From a bacterium (GTDB lineage Bacteria; UBP15; UBA6099), in NCBI GenBank assembly GCA_029564595.1, contig JAKQPS010000093.1:1-61952 (forward strand): a DNA stretch of 61,952 bases. Reading direction: 5' to 3'. The notes beneath the pieces are model-generated. The model did not search any database. It was not told the origin of the DNA and saw nothing but the letters and a program-made list of their open reading frames with translations. The translations under genes and the position numbers were made by a program. Of this stretch, positions 34,406-42,917 are shown piece by piece; positions within the stretch are counted from its first letter, which is position 1, and every line of letters begins with the position of its first letter.

Positions 34406-35248
34406 TTATTTGTTCTGCACGCTGTACGTCAGGTAATAAGAGCGGTCTTTGGGCGCATTTGAGCCTGTGGCAGTCTGCATAACAGTGAATCCGATAGACG
34501 AGAGACGGCCTGTTTGCCGGGTAAGTCCGGCCCCGATTTTCACTTTGTCCTTGTTGAGATAGGAAAATGAACTAACCTGTGTCGGCGCTGTTCCAAGAGC
34601 CGTATGAGAGGTAGAATAACCATCCGTGCAGGAAATGCGGGTGACAAGCGCCCGGGCCAGCCACACGTCCGCAAACACCCGGCCGATCTCTAGGTCCACT
34701 TCCACTTCGTCCGGCGTAGAGCCTGTCCGAACCCTGTATATCGCGTCCGCCGAATAATAGAAATTTCTTTCCCTGTAATATTCGCCGAAGGAAGCTCCCG
34801 CCTCTACGTCGAAAGAGCCGTCCCCGGGCGAATTGAGATACTGTTCGTCATAGCTTCCGGGTATTCGGACGCCCGCCATGAGCGCTATGGCCGAATGCTT
34901 GTTGTGTATCTGTTTTTTGTATCTCACGTTCAGGTCGGAAATCCCTCTAATCCTGTGTTGCGTCACTCCGGGGATGGGATCCCGGGAAGATGTTATGGAG
35001 TATCCGGCAAGCACGCTGATATCCGATTTGTTTCCTAGCCCGGCGTTGTAATAGGCAAGGAACTCGAGCCTGCGCGCATGGTCGTCAAGGTCTTTCTCGT
35101 TGCCTTCGGCATTTAGAAAGGTGTTGAAATGCGTGTAAGCGGTGGTGAGAGCGAACTGAGAGCGGCCTTTTTCCTGAACCCACGGGCCAGCGGCGGCTGC
35201 TGAGCTGATAGCCGCTACGAAAATGAGCGCGGAGATGACTTTTTTCAT
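34406..35248 (-). CDS. Predicted outer-membrane beta-barrel protein
   Basis: The 280-residue protein has a signal peptide (about 1-19, ending SSAAAA). Alternating-hydrophobicity strands run through the whole length, such as FALTTAYTHFNTF, IALMAGVRIPG, FYYSADAIYRVRTG and VKIGAGLTRQTG, and the chain ends SYYLTYSVQNK, as expected of an outer-membrane barrel. The DGSFDVEAGASFG segment resembles the MetA-pathway phenol-degradation/transporter barrel group. GGAGG sits just upstream of the ATG. It is single and divergent from dnaA across a repeat-filled gap. The ligand is unknown. Confidence 0.75.
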   Translation of the reverse strand: MKKVISALIFVAAISSAAAAGPWVQEKGRSQFALTTAYTHFNTFLNAEGNEKDLDDHARRLEFLAYYNAGLGNKSDISVLAGYSITSSRDPIPGVTQHRIRGISDLNVRYKKQIHNKHSAIALMAGVRIPGSYDEQYLNSPGDGSFDVEAGASFGEYYRERNFYYSADAIYRVRTGSTPDEVEVDLEIGRVFADVWLARALVTRISCTDGYSTSHTALGTAPTQVSSFSYLNKDKVKIGAGLTRQTGRLSSIGFTVMQTATGSNAPKDRSYYLTYSVQNK

Positions 35249-35378
35249 GGCGCCTCCATTAGAACCCTAATCGCGGCGGGCGTTTTTTGCCGCAACCGCT
35301 GATGAAAAATAATACACAAAAAAAATATTCCGGGCAATAAGGCGGAGATAAAGCGCGGACCGACCGAATACTTTTTTC

Positions 35379-35565
35379 AACCCGAATTCGTCGATAGAAC
35401 CGACGAACCGGGGCGATTTTCATAGCGGCAAACTGCTTCGTTGCCGCCATATTTTTTTGTTCATGAACCCTATTTTCTATTCACTGCAAAAATGCGCCTT
35501 GCGCCTCGCATTTCATCCGCTCTGAACAATCGCTCCCGAATCCTAACGACGGATTCGGGTTCAAG
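35379..35565. repeat. Rep-C composite repeat, copy 4 (inverted)
   Basis: Reverse orientation compared with the other three, and of the short type found at 33653 (no nested GC hairpins). Copies 3 and 4 therefore form a large inverted pair flanking the outer-membrane protein gene (33653-35565). Confidence 0.72.
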
Positions 35566-35716
35566 CGCCTTCGGCGTCGCTCGCGGCGGAGATGAAAAAA
35601 GCTTCATAAAAACTCTTTATTTGCCAGCGTTTCCGCCTCGCTCATCCTTCGCAAACAACGAATGCCGCTATGATATGACAACATTAAACCGGCCCTCGGA
35701 TTATGTTCGAAACTCA

Positions 35717-35745
35717 TTGCTAAATGCGCGGCGATTTGTTATTAT
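35717..35745 (+). promoter_or_regulatory. Putative dnaA promoter
   Basis: TTGCTA (35717-35722), 17-bp spacer, TATTAT (35740-35745): matches of 4/6 and 5/6 to the sigma70 consensus. It lies 110 bp upstream of the dnaA ATG and outside the Rep-C copy. Confidence 0.5.
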
Positions 35746-35855
35746 ATCGTTCACCCTCGAAGGTTGTCACAAAGACATGAATCAGACAAGAAACAGGGCG
35801 CGCGACGGGGACACAGCGAGGGAAATGCTTTTGAGCGAGAGTCGGGTGTTGTAAA

Positions 35856-37211
35856 ATGTCTCTGGACGATATCTGGAAAAAAACCGTCGATGCCCTCGAG
35901 TCGAAGCTTAACCACTCGGTTTACATGCTTCTCATAAAGCGGATCGTCCCTGTGTCTCTCGATGAAAACATCCTGTATCTGAAGATCCCCGGAACAATGA
36001 ATATTAGCTATTTTGCGGAGCACAAGGGAACGATTGACGATACGGTTTCCGAAATACTAGGCATGGAAACGGATGTTGTGGCGATACAGGACGAAACGCC
36101 GGAAAGCGCGGCAGAAAAGGCCTCGCGAAAGCCGTCGGCCATGATTGAGAAGCAGTCCGACGCGCAACGCCCGCCCCGCCTAGGCGCCGCGCCACACCTC
36201 AATCCCAAATATACTTTTGAAAATTTTGTCAGAGGCTCGACCAACCAGATTGCATACGAAGCCGCCCGCGCCGCCGCCGAAGCTCCGGGCAACGTCTATA
36301 ATCCTCTTTTCTTCTACGGCGGAGTCGGCATCGGAAAAACCCACCTTATGCAGGCTATCGGTCACTACATCGCCTCCACACACCCAAATCTTATTATTTC
36401 TTATAAAACGACAAACTGGTTTATTCACGAATATACCACCGCAATCCGCGAAAACCGAATGCATGATTTCCGAAATCACTACCACAGAATTGATGTTCTT
36501 CTGCTTGACGACATTCAATTCATTGAAGGAAAAGAATCAACTCAGGAAGAATTTCACCAGATATTCAATGATTTTTATGAACGAAAGAAGCAAGTCGTTT
36601 TGACATGCGATCGGCCGCCGAAAGAATTACCGAGAATTGCCGACAGACTGATTAGCCGCTTGAGTTGGGGCCTTGTCTGCGATATCCAACAACCCGATTT
36701 TGAAACCCGCGTTTCGATTATCAGAAACAAGCTTGATATCGAAGGCAATTATCTTCCTGAAGACATCATTAATTATATCGCCGAATATATCAGGACCGAT
36801 ATAAGGATGCTCGAAGGCGCGCTGAACAGGCTTTTCGCTTATTCCAAAGTGTCTGGCAAGGAAATAAGCCTCGAAAGCGCGGAAAAAATCATCAAGGATA
36901 TCTCTCCAGATAGTAAAAAAGAGGCTGTTTCGGTGCAAAAGATTGTGAAGATAGTGGCAAACCACTACAACCTTGACGCGGCGGCTGTTCTCGGAAAAAG
37001 CAGAAAGAAAGAACTTGCTCTAGCCCGCTCTGTCGCTATGTATCTTGCTTATGATATAACAAAGCTTCCCCAGAGTTCCATTGGAAACGAGTTCTCCGGG
37101 CGAGACCATTCGACCGTCATTTATTCATTGGAAAAAATCAGGTCGGAGATGGAATCCGACCCGGAGTTCAAGAAAACCATACAATATTTAAAGGACAGAA
37201 TAACCGGTTGA
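35856..37211 (+). CDS. dnaA: Chromosomal replication initiator DnaA
   Basis: The AAA+ initiator that binds and unwinds oriC. The 451-residue length is standard. Domain I starts DDIWKKTVDALESKL. Domain III has PKYTFENFVRGSTN, Walker A GGVGIGKTH, Walker B VLLLDDIQF and sensor/arginine motifs including ADRLISRLSWG. Domain IV ends with the DNA-binding helix-turn-helix and the signature GRDHSTVIY, in which the usual FGGRDHS reads FSGRDHS. The ribosome site before ATG 35856 is weak. dnaN follows 237 bp later. Confidence 0.98.
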   Translation: MSLDDIWKKTVDALESKLNHSVYMLLIKRIVPVSLDENILYLKIPGTMNISYFAEHKGTIDDTVSEILGMETDVVAIQDETPESAAEKASRKPSAMIEKQSDAQRPPRLGAAPHLNPKYTFENFVRGSTNQIAYEAARAAAEAPGNVYNPLFFYGGVGIGKTHLMQAIGHYIASTHPNLIISYKTTNWFIHEYTTAIRENRMHDFRNHYHRIDVLLLDDIQFIEGKESTQEEFHQIFNDFYERKKQVVLTCDRPPKELPRIADRLISRLSWGLVCDIQQPDFETRVSIIRNKLDIEGNYLPEDIINYIAEYIRTDIRMLEGALNRLFAYSKVSGKEISLESAEKIIKDISPDSKKEAVSVQKIVKIVANHYNLDAAAVLGKSRKKELALARSVAMYLAYDITKLPQSSIGNEFSGRDHSTVIYSLEKIRSEMESDPEFKKTIQYLKDRITG

Positions 37212-37305
37212 AAAGCCGTCAGTTGATGTTGAAATGAAAAGCGCCCTCACGCAACCTTGCGCAACACTTGGCGAAATACACCACATTAATGCACTTTTCA
37301 TAAAA

Positions 37306-37366
37306 TTATCAACACCTATTTTCAAAAGAATGCTCTTATATTAGAATATATTTTTAGTTTTACACA
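37306..37366. promoter_or_regulatory. DnaA-box-like sites in dnaA-dnaN gap
   Basis: TTATCAACA at 37306-37314 (8 of 9) and TTTTACACA at 37358-37366 (exact to TTWTNCACA), separated by AT-rich sequence (ATATTAGAATATATTTTTAG). They may be part of the origin or sites of DnaA control of dnaN. Confidence 0.45.
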
Positions 37367-37448
37367 ATTGCACTGCAATATTAATAATAATAAGTTAAAA
37401 TATTTAAAAGAACTGACAAAGGAAAAAGCGGGTAAAGGAGTTAACAAG

Positions 37449-38552
37449 ATGAAATTCTTCTGTTCGAGGGACAAGCTGATAAAGAACTTGCAGATAGCGC
37501 AGAGGGCTGTCGACGCTAAGAGCCAAGCCGCCGTCTTGAGAAATGTTCTCATGGACGCGTCTGGCGGGAAACTGAACCTTGTCGGGTACGACCACCGAAT
37601 GGGGATCAGGACAAGCATCGACTGCCAGATCGACACTGAGGGCAGCATAACAGTACCCTGCGCGCTCCTGATTGACATTTTAGGTGTCATGCAGGAGGAA
37701 CAGGTCTACTTCACCCTTGAAGACAGCTCAATGAAGGTGGAATGCGGAAGGTCGAAGTACAACCTTTCGTGCATTTCCGCCGACGACTTCCCTCCTTTCC
37801 CGAAGATCGAAGGAAAAGACACATTCGAGATGGAAGCGGGCGTTCTAGAGACGGGGATACGCCAGACGATATTTGCCACCAACCCGGACGACCACAGGGC
37901 TTTCATGGGCGGCGTCCTTCTCAACCTTGAAAAGAATGAAATAAAGTTCGTGTCCACAGACGGGCACAGACTGGCAATGAGAAAGTTCGACGTCCCCGGC
38001 GGCTCCCTGCCGACGCAGAAAGTGATAATTCCGACAAGAACGCTCAACGAGCTTCTCCGGATTCTGCCGGACGCGGGCGAGGAAAAAGTAAAAGTCACCG
38101 TCGACGTGAAATCAATATCCTTCACGCTGGACGGCGTGTTCGTCACCTCCCGGCTGGTCGAGGCGGAATATCCCAAGTTCGAAAAAGTCATCCCCACCCG
38201 CGCGGAAGGCCAGTGCAGAATCAACAGGACTCGCATGATGGGCTCCGTAAGAGGCGCTTCCATCATGGCCAGATCGAAGGAAAATAGGGACCTCATCGAG
38301 ATAAACGTCACCGACGACAGCATAAAATTCACTTCCAGCACGCAGGACGTGGGCAGCGCGAGCGAAGAACTCGAAGTCGTCAAGAAGGGCAAAGACATCC
38401 GCGTCGCTTTCAACTCGAAATACATACTTGATTTCCTCGGCGCGGTGGAAGAGGACGAAGTGGTGTTCGACTACACCGAAGAGCTTGATCCCGGCCTTTT
38501 CCACACCGATATGCCCGGCTATACATACGTCCTGATGCCGATCAAGGTTTAA
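37449..38552 (+). CDS. dnaN: DNA polymerase III beta subunit (sliding clamp)
   Basis: Ring-shaped processivity clamp of the replicative polymerase. The 367-residue length fits three tandem clamp domains. Start MKFFCSRDKLIKNLQIAQRA; the middle contains ATNPDDHRAFMGGVLLNL and STDGHRLAMRKF; the end PGYTYVLMPIKV is the conserved binding-pocket C-terminus. AAAGGAG lies 8 nt before ATG 37449. Its stop shares one base with the next ATG (TAATG), so dciA is translationally coupled. Confidence 0.97.
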   Translation: MKFFCSRDKLIKNLQIAQRAVDAKSQAAVLRNVLMDASGGKLNLVGYDHRMGIRTSIDCQIDTEGSITVPCALLIDILGVMQEEQVYFTLEDSSMKVECGRSKYNLSCISADDFPPFPKIEGKDTFEMEAGVLETGIRQTIFATNPDDHRAFMGGVLLNLEKNEIKFVSTDGHRLAMRKFDVPGGSLPTQKVIIPTRTLNELLRILPDAGEEKVKVTVDVKSISFTLDGVFVTSRLVEAEYPKFEKVIPTRAEGQCRINRTRMMGSVRGASIMARSKENRDLIEINVTDDSIKFTSSTQDVGSASEELEVVKKGKDIRVAFNSKYILDFLGAVEEDEVVFDYTEELDPGLFHTDMPGYTYVLMPIKV

Positions 38553-38899
38553 TGGCGGCTGAAAAACGCCCACAACTCAAGAAGTTCGGGTCTGTTCTGG
38601 ACTACATAAAAAAAGTCTACGGAATAGACGAGAAAATTGAGTTGCACGAAGCCGTCAAAGACTGGCAGAGCATAGCCGGCGCGGACTTGGCGAAACATTC
38701 CAAGCCGCTCTTCTTCCAGAATCGAATCCTCTACATCGGAATCGAAGGCTCCGCATGGGCGCAGGAAATCTCATTCCGCAAACGAATGATTATCGACGGG
38801 GTGAACAACCGCCTCGGCCGCCCCCATGTCAAAGATATCCGCACCCAATTGCTGGACGATAAAAACAACCGCCCGCCAGACCGGAAAACCAAAGGATAG
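38552..38899 (+). CDS. dciA: DciA-like (DUF721) helicase-loading protein
   Basis: The 115-residue protein has a DUF721 core: LHEAVKDWQSIAGADLAKHS, then PLFFQNRILYIGIEGSAWAQE and LSF-like EISFRKRMIIDGVN. DciA helps load the DnaB helicase in bacteria without DnaC/DnaI. Its place directly after dnaN, where recF and gyrB are often found, supports a replication role. The tail is short, charged and probably disordered. Confidence 0.82.
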   Translation: MAAEKRPQLKKFGSVLDYIKKVYGIDEKIELHEAVKDWQSIAGADLAKHSKPLFFQNRILYIGIEGSAWAQEISFRKRMIIDGVNNRLGRPHVKDIRTQLLDDKNNRPPDRKTKG

Positions 38900-38987
38900 T
38901 TAATTTCTAAAAACCAAAATAACAACAGAAGCGGTTTTCGCCTCCGGCAGTAGGAAAAAACCATTTAAACCCGAAAAAAAACAAAGA

Positions 38988-39093
38988 TTGGGGAAAACCC
39001 TTTGAAAAGGGTTGTTCCCCAAACCCCATTCCCAAACTTTTCACGCTGGCGCCAAAGTCGTGGCTGCGCCTCCGCCTTTGGCGCTCATAATGG
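38988..39093. repeat. Rep-A repeat, copy 3, with attached GCGCC hairpin
   Basis: Core hairpin at 38988-39022, then CCCATTCCCAAAC. From about 39050 a GGCGCCAAAG..CTTTGGCGC stem follows. That second stem is the same module as the first hairpin of Rep-B, so families A and B share a part. Beyond it, up to 39576, only small palindromes are seen (CGGGCGATTCGTGAATCGCCC near 39200, GGGCAATTCATGAATTGCCC near 39356) and an inverted Rep-D copy at about 39417-39466. Confidence 0.7.
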
Positions 39094-39576
39094 TAAAGGA
39101 CGGGAAAAAAGGGGGGGGTAAAACAGGTTCCTGCTTCGGGAATGACGGCGCAAAAGAAATCAGAAATGACAAAATAAAACAAAATGGAAAATCTTGTCGC
39201 CGGGCGATTCGTGAATCGCCCCTACCGTGAATCGCCCCCTGCCCACGCATTGTCCCGCCCCCGTTTTTCAATCCCTACTCTTGCAAAGCATTGCCATGTC
39301 GCAACACAAAGCCGTCGCAACAATGGCCGGGGACGACATCACATTAGAATTGTAGGGGCAATTCATGAATTGCCCGCATTCCCCCCCGCCTCGCATACCT
39401 CGCCCTCTGTTCCCCAACCGCGGCGATTCATCGCCGCTTTGCCTTTCTGGGAATTCATTCACGGCCCGCCCCGCGCAGGACAAACAATGGATACAAGACA
39501 CACCCGCCTACCCATCTCAACCCAAAGAGCAACAGGCGATTGACATTAAGACTGCCCGATATGATATAGTGGAGCC

Positions 39577-39645
39577 ATGCCGAGAATAACAAGCATTCTG
39601 AAAGCGTTAATAGGCGACCGTTTCAAGTTGTTTGACATTGCCTGA
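39577..39645 (+). CDS. Possible 22-residue leader peptide
   Basis: ATG 39577 is preceded by GTGGAG and encodes MPRITSILKALIGDRFKLF plus three residues before TGA. It ends 18 bp before the membrane-protein gene. TTGACA at 39540 is a possible -35 box. It may be only a chance frame. Confidence 0.25.
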   Translation: MPRITSILKALIGDRFKLFDIA

Positions 39646-39663
39646 GCAGCAGGAGACAAGCGG

Positions 39664-40092
39664 ATGATTTTAAGAAACGCCTTATGTTTTTTATTTGTAG
39701 TAATTGTCGCTTTCTTCATTTCGTTTTTAGTCTACTATCTCGCGCTAATCATGCTGCTTGCGCTCAGATTGTATTGCGACATTGATTTATTTCATCTTAA
39801 TATTATTACTTATTCATCGTATATTTCATTAATCGTTGCGGGTTATATTATTGGGAAGATGTTTTGCATAAGCCCCCTTCTTATTCTATTGTGTTATTAT
39901 ATAGCAACAAGATTGATATTTGTTTTGCTTTACAATCTAAAAATTGACAACATGCCAATATACTACGTATTGGCAGAATATCATTGGAGGAGATGGGGAA
40001 CGGTCAACGGGTTGGATTTGCTTTTTCTTATGCTTGGCTACATATTGTTTGTGCTAGGCAAGAGGTCTGTTGTGAAGCGAGATCGGATATGA
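39664..40092 (+). CDS. Small four-helix membrane protein, unknown
   Basis: A 142-residue, very hydrophobic protein. Four helices are evident at about residues 5-35, 48-65, 70-92 and 115-132, with the soluble loop YYVLAEYHWRRWGTVNGLD before the last and a basic C-terminus. AGGAG lies 8 nt upstream of the ATG, which supports translation. The gene is AT-rich against GC-rich neighbours and is bordered on both sides by repeat blocks, which suggests acquisition. I do not recognise the family. Confidence 0.65.
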   Translation: MILRNALCFLFVVIVAFFISFLVYYLALIMLLALRLYCDIDLFHLNIITYSSYISLIVAGYIIGKMFCISPLLILLCYYIATRLIFVLLYNLKIDNMPIYYVLAEYHWRRWGTVNGLDLLFLMLGYILFVLGKRSVVKRDRI

Positions 40093-40209
40093 GAATGAAA
40101 AGGGATAAACAAAGATCGGTCATCTATATACCCGAAGAAACTTGCCACAAAAACGAGTTTCTGAGAATAGATTAAATTCAGGCAGAGTAAAATTTGACGC
40201 TTAATTCCC

Positions 40210-40337
40210 GGAGCGGCGAAAAGCGGGCACAGGCAGCCGCAGAAGACGCGTTGCCAGTCCCCGTTTTTGGCGCTAGAGTGAAAAGTTTGGGAAAAGGGGA
40301 TTGGGGAAAGAACCCTTTTCAAAGGGTTTTTCCCCAA
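40210..40337. repeat. Rep-E copy 2 followed by Rep-A copy 4
   Basis: GAGCGGCGAAAAGCGGGCAC starts the Rep-E part. The Rep-A hairpin (40301-40337) has arms GGGGAAAGAACCCTTT/AAAGGGTTTTTCCCC, slightly lengthened compared with other copies. The stretch 40093-40406 otherwise has no gene. Confidence 0.68.
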
Positions 40338-40406
40338 ACGCTAGAGGCGAAAACTCATCCCCGACTCTTTCATCTTTAAATCGTTTTCCCGATAATTCGC
40401 GTTCAA

Positions 40407-41135
40407 TCACATTTTCGAGTAGAGGAAGTCGGGCATGTGGCGAAGAGCGATGCCGACGGCGCGCCATTTTGGAGGGATGTAGGCGATGGATTTGCCGCGA
40501 GCGACGGCGTCAACGATGTGTGTGGCGGCGATTCTGGAGGAGCACAGCCAGAACATGCCTTTCTGGCCTTCTGTCAGAGGAGTGTCCACGAACCCGGGGC
40601 GGATGTCGGTGACGAAGATGGGGAGTTTTCTTTTGCGGGCGTTGAGGCGGAGCGATTCGAGGTAGACGCTGGCGAACGCCTTGGTTGCGGGGTAAGCGGG
40701 GTTGCCCGGCTCGCCCCGGAGCGCGATCACGGAGGACACGCCGGCGAGTTTTCCATAGCCCTGTTTAAGAAAATGCTTATAAGCAACGTTGCACATGGCG
40801 GCGAACCCCGTCACGTTGATGTCGATGGTTTCTTTCTCAGGCTCCCAGTCCAAATCCCTGTTGGGGCGGCCCGTGCCCGCGTTGATAACCGCGATGTCCA
40901 TGCCGCCCATCTCGGCGATGAGGGCCTCGAACTCGGCCATCGCCCGCTCCGGGACGGATGCGTCGAACGTCCGCGTGTGGCATTCCCCGGACATGCAAGA
41001 CCTGACGGTTTCGAGGTTGGAGCTGTTGCGCGCGGTGATGCCGACGACGCAGCCGCGACGGCTGAACTCGTCCGCGACGGCCGCGCCGATGCCTTGGCTG
41101 GCTCCTATTATCACGACTTTCTTTTTCTCGCTCAT
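40407..41135 (-). CDS. Short-chain dehydrogenase/reductase
   Basis: A 242-residue classical SDR. The nucleotide-binding motif is GASQGIG (residues 11-17), the NAG motif is VINAGTG, the catalytic Ser lies in AGVSSVIALRG, and the Tyr-Lys pair in AYPATKAF. PGFVDTPLTEG follows. The TARNSSN segment after beta-2 favours NADP(H). The substrate is unknown. It lies 33 bp after the zinc-ribbon protein gene on the same strand. Confidence 0.88.
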   Translation of the reverse strand: MSEKKKVVIIGASQGIGAAVADEFSRRGCVVGITARNSSNLETVRSCMSGECHTRTFDASVPERAMAEFEALIAEMGGMDIAVINAGTGRPNRDLDWEPEKETIDINVTGFAAMCNVAYKHFLKQGYGKLAGVSSVIALRGEPGNPAYPATKAFASVYLESLRLNARKRKLPIFVTDIRPGFVDTPLTEGQKGMFWLCSSRIAATHIVDAVARGKSIAYIPPKWRAVGIALRHMPDFLYSKM

Positions 41136-41168
41136 ATCCGGGCGGTCTCCTTGTGGCGCGGCGGCGGT

Positions 41169-41534
41169 TCAGCCGGGCTGGCGTTTTGCCACTTCTTCCA
41201 GAAATCGTATCGCAAACAGCATAGCGCCCAGAAGGGCGGCGACGGCAAGAACGGCGCATCCCATCATGAAGAACCGCATCTTCCCGCCCAGTTCCGGGTC
41301 GGTCAGGATGGAGTGGCTCTTTTTGGTCGACACTCGTTTCTTGAGGGCGTCGAACTGGGCCTCGAAGTCCTTAAGGGCGCGCTCGGACGCCGGAGACGGA
41401 GGTTTCAGGTCGGCGTCCGCCGGTATTGTGGCGCGGGGGGCATCGCCGCTCGTTGCGGCTCCGCATCCCGGACAAAACCTGAATCCGGGAGACAATTCAG
41501 CTCCGCATTGTGAACAATATCCCGGGCCGGTCAT
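41169..41534 (-). CDS. Zinc-ribbon protein with one membrane helix
   Basis: A 121-residue protein. A double CxxC zinc ribbon (CSQCGAELSPGFRFCPGCG, residues 7-25) is followed by a Pro/Ala-rich linker and a short charged helix (about 50-72). One membrane helix (85-110) lies near the end. This layout, a cytoplasmic ribbon tethered to the membrane, is common among uncharacterised bacterial proteins. It is probably in an operon with the SDR downstream. Confidence 0.75.
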   Translation of the reverse strand: MTGPGYCSQCGAELSPGFRFCPGCGAATSGDAPRATIPADADLKPPSPASERALKDFEAQFDALKKRVSTKKSHSILTDPELGGKMRFFMMGCAVLAVAALLGAMLFAIRFLEEVAKRQPG

Positions 41535-41650
41535 TCCGCGGCGTCCTCTCTCATGGCTTAGGCTCGATTATACCGCCGGAGAGCGCGAGTGTAAAACAGG
41601 AAGGTTGAAGCAGGTTAAAGACGAAAGAATAAGAGAGAAGTTTTTCGCCT

Positions 41651-41720
41651 TCGGCGATTGGGGAAAAACCCTTTGAAAAGGGTTCTTTCCCCAAACCCCT
41701 TTTCCTAAACTTTTCAATTT
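41651..41720. repeat. Rep-A repeat, copy 5
   Basis: Hairpin 41658-41694, preceded by CGCCTTCGGCG and followed by ACCCCTTTTCCTAAACTTTT. Orientation is opposite to the copy at 40301. Confidence 0.7.
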
Positions 41721-41815
41721 ATGTCGTCCTTGAGCGCAACGCAGAGGCGGTCGCGCGCTTGCCCGCCCGCCGCGCGCTGTGTACAATTCTCTCAAGAATT
41801 ACCGGAGGATATGTC

Positions 41816-42862
41816 ATGGACTGTCGAACGAGCTTAAAAACAGGCGCGGACATCACGTCCGCGATGAGGGCGCACCGGGTGGCGGACGCGATATCGGCGG
41901 GGGTGGAGCTTGGGGTGTTCGACGCGCTTGCCGCCGGCGGCATGTCCGCCGCGCAGACGGCCCGAAAGATAAAATGCTCCGCGCGCGGCTGCGAGATTCT
42001 CATGAACGCGCTCGCGGCGGTCGGGCTGTTGCGCAAAAAGGCGGACGCGTTCAGCCTGACTCCTCTTGCCAAAAAGCATCTTATGTCCGGCTCGCCGGCA
42101 ACAATGGCGAGGATGATATCCCACTCGACGAACACGCGGCGGACATGGATCGACCTGCAGGAAGCGGTGAAGACGGGCAGGCCGATTCCCAAGACGCCGG
42201 AGCGGATGAAGAAATCGCGCGAGCGGCAGCAGGACGATTTCATACTGGCGATGCGGGACATGTCGCGCGGCCCGGCGGTCGATCTGGCGGCGGCGCTCGA
42301 CCTCTCCCGCGTCGAAAACGTCCTCGATGTCGGCGGCGGGCCCGGCTCTTTCCTCTTCGCCATGATCCGGCGCAAACCCTCCATCCGGGGCGTCATATTC
42401 GACCTGCCGCAGACCATCTCCATCGCCGACCGCCTCATCACACAGGAAGGCTTCTCCGACTCCGTCGGCACGATGTCCGGCGACTACAATGTCGACGACT
42501 TCGGCGACGGCCTGTTCGACCTCGTCCTGATGTCCAGCATAATCCACATAAACTCGCCCGCGCAGAACAGGAAGCTGATTAAGAAGGGGTTCCGCGCGCT
42601 GCGCCCCGGCGGCTCGCTCGTCGTTCGCGACTTCATGCTGGACGACACGAAAACGGCCCCTGTGGACTCCGCGCTTTTTTCGGTGAACATGCTGGTCAAC
42701 ACTGAGGGCGGGGCCTCGTATTCGACGTCGGAGATACGCTCTTGGTTCGCGGGCGCGGGCTTCGAGCGCGTCAGATATTTCGAGCTGCCACAGCGCGCGG
42801 ACATCTGCGTCGGCTTCCGCCCGGCGGCGAAGAAGTCGGCAAACCCGAAGAAAAAACGATAG
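41816..42862 (+). CDS. SAM-dependent O-methyltransferase family protein
   Basis: The 348-residue protein has an N-terminal winged-helix dimerisation domain (HRVADAISAGVELGVFDAL, then LMNALAAVGLLRK). A class I methyltransferase domain follows, with VLDVGGGPGSFLFAM for SAM binding and VIFDLPQTI as the adenine-side acid. This architecture is that of hydroxyneurosporene/acetylserotonin-type O-methyltransferases. GGAGG at 7 nt selects ATG 41816. It starts a three-gene run with the LUD protein and phosphofructokinase (gaps 55 and 35 bp). Confidence 0.85.
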   Translation: MDCRTSLKTGADITSAMRAHRVADAISAGVELGVFDALAAGGMSAAQTARKIKCSARGCEILMNALAAVGLLRKKADAFSLTPLAKKHLMSGSPATMARMISHSTNTRRTWIDLQEAVKTGRPIPKTPERMKKSRERQQDDFILAMRDMSRGPAVDLAAALDLSRVENVLDVGGGPGSFLFAMIRRKPSIRGVIFDLPQTISIADRLITQEGFSDSVGTMSGDYNVDDFGDGLFDLVLMSSIIHINSPAQNRKLIKKGFRALRPGGSLVVRDFMLDDTKTAPVDSALFSVNMLVNTEGGASYSTSEIRSWFAGAGFERVRYFELPQRADICVGFRPAAKKSANPKKKR

Positions 42863-42917
42863 CGGCGAAGGGCCGTCCCGAACCGGACGACGGCCCCCTC
42901 CCGCCGAAGGAGCGGTT

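Noticed and set aside
35441-35854. 137-codon frame just upstream of dnaA
   Set aside because: It is mostly translated Rep-C repeat and ends two bases before the dnaA ATG.
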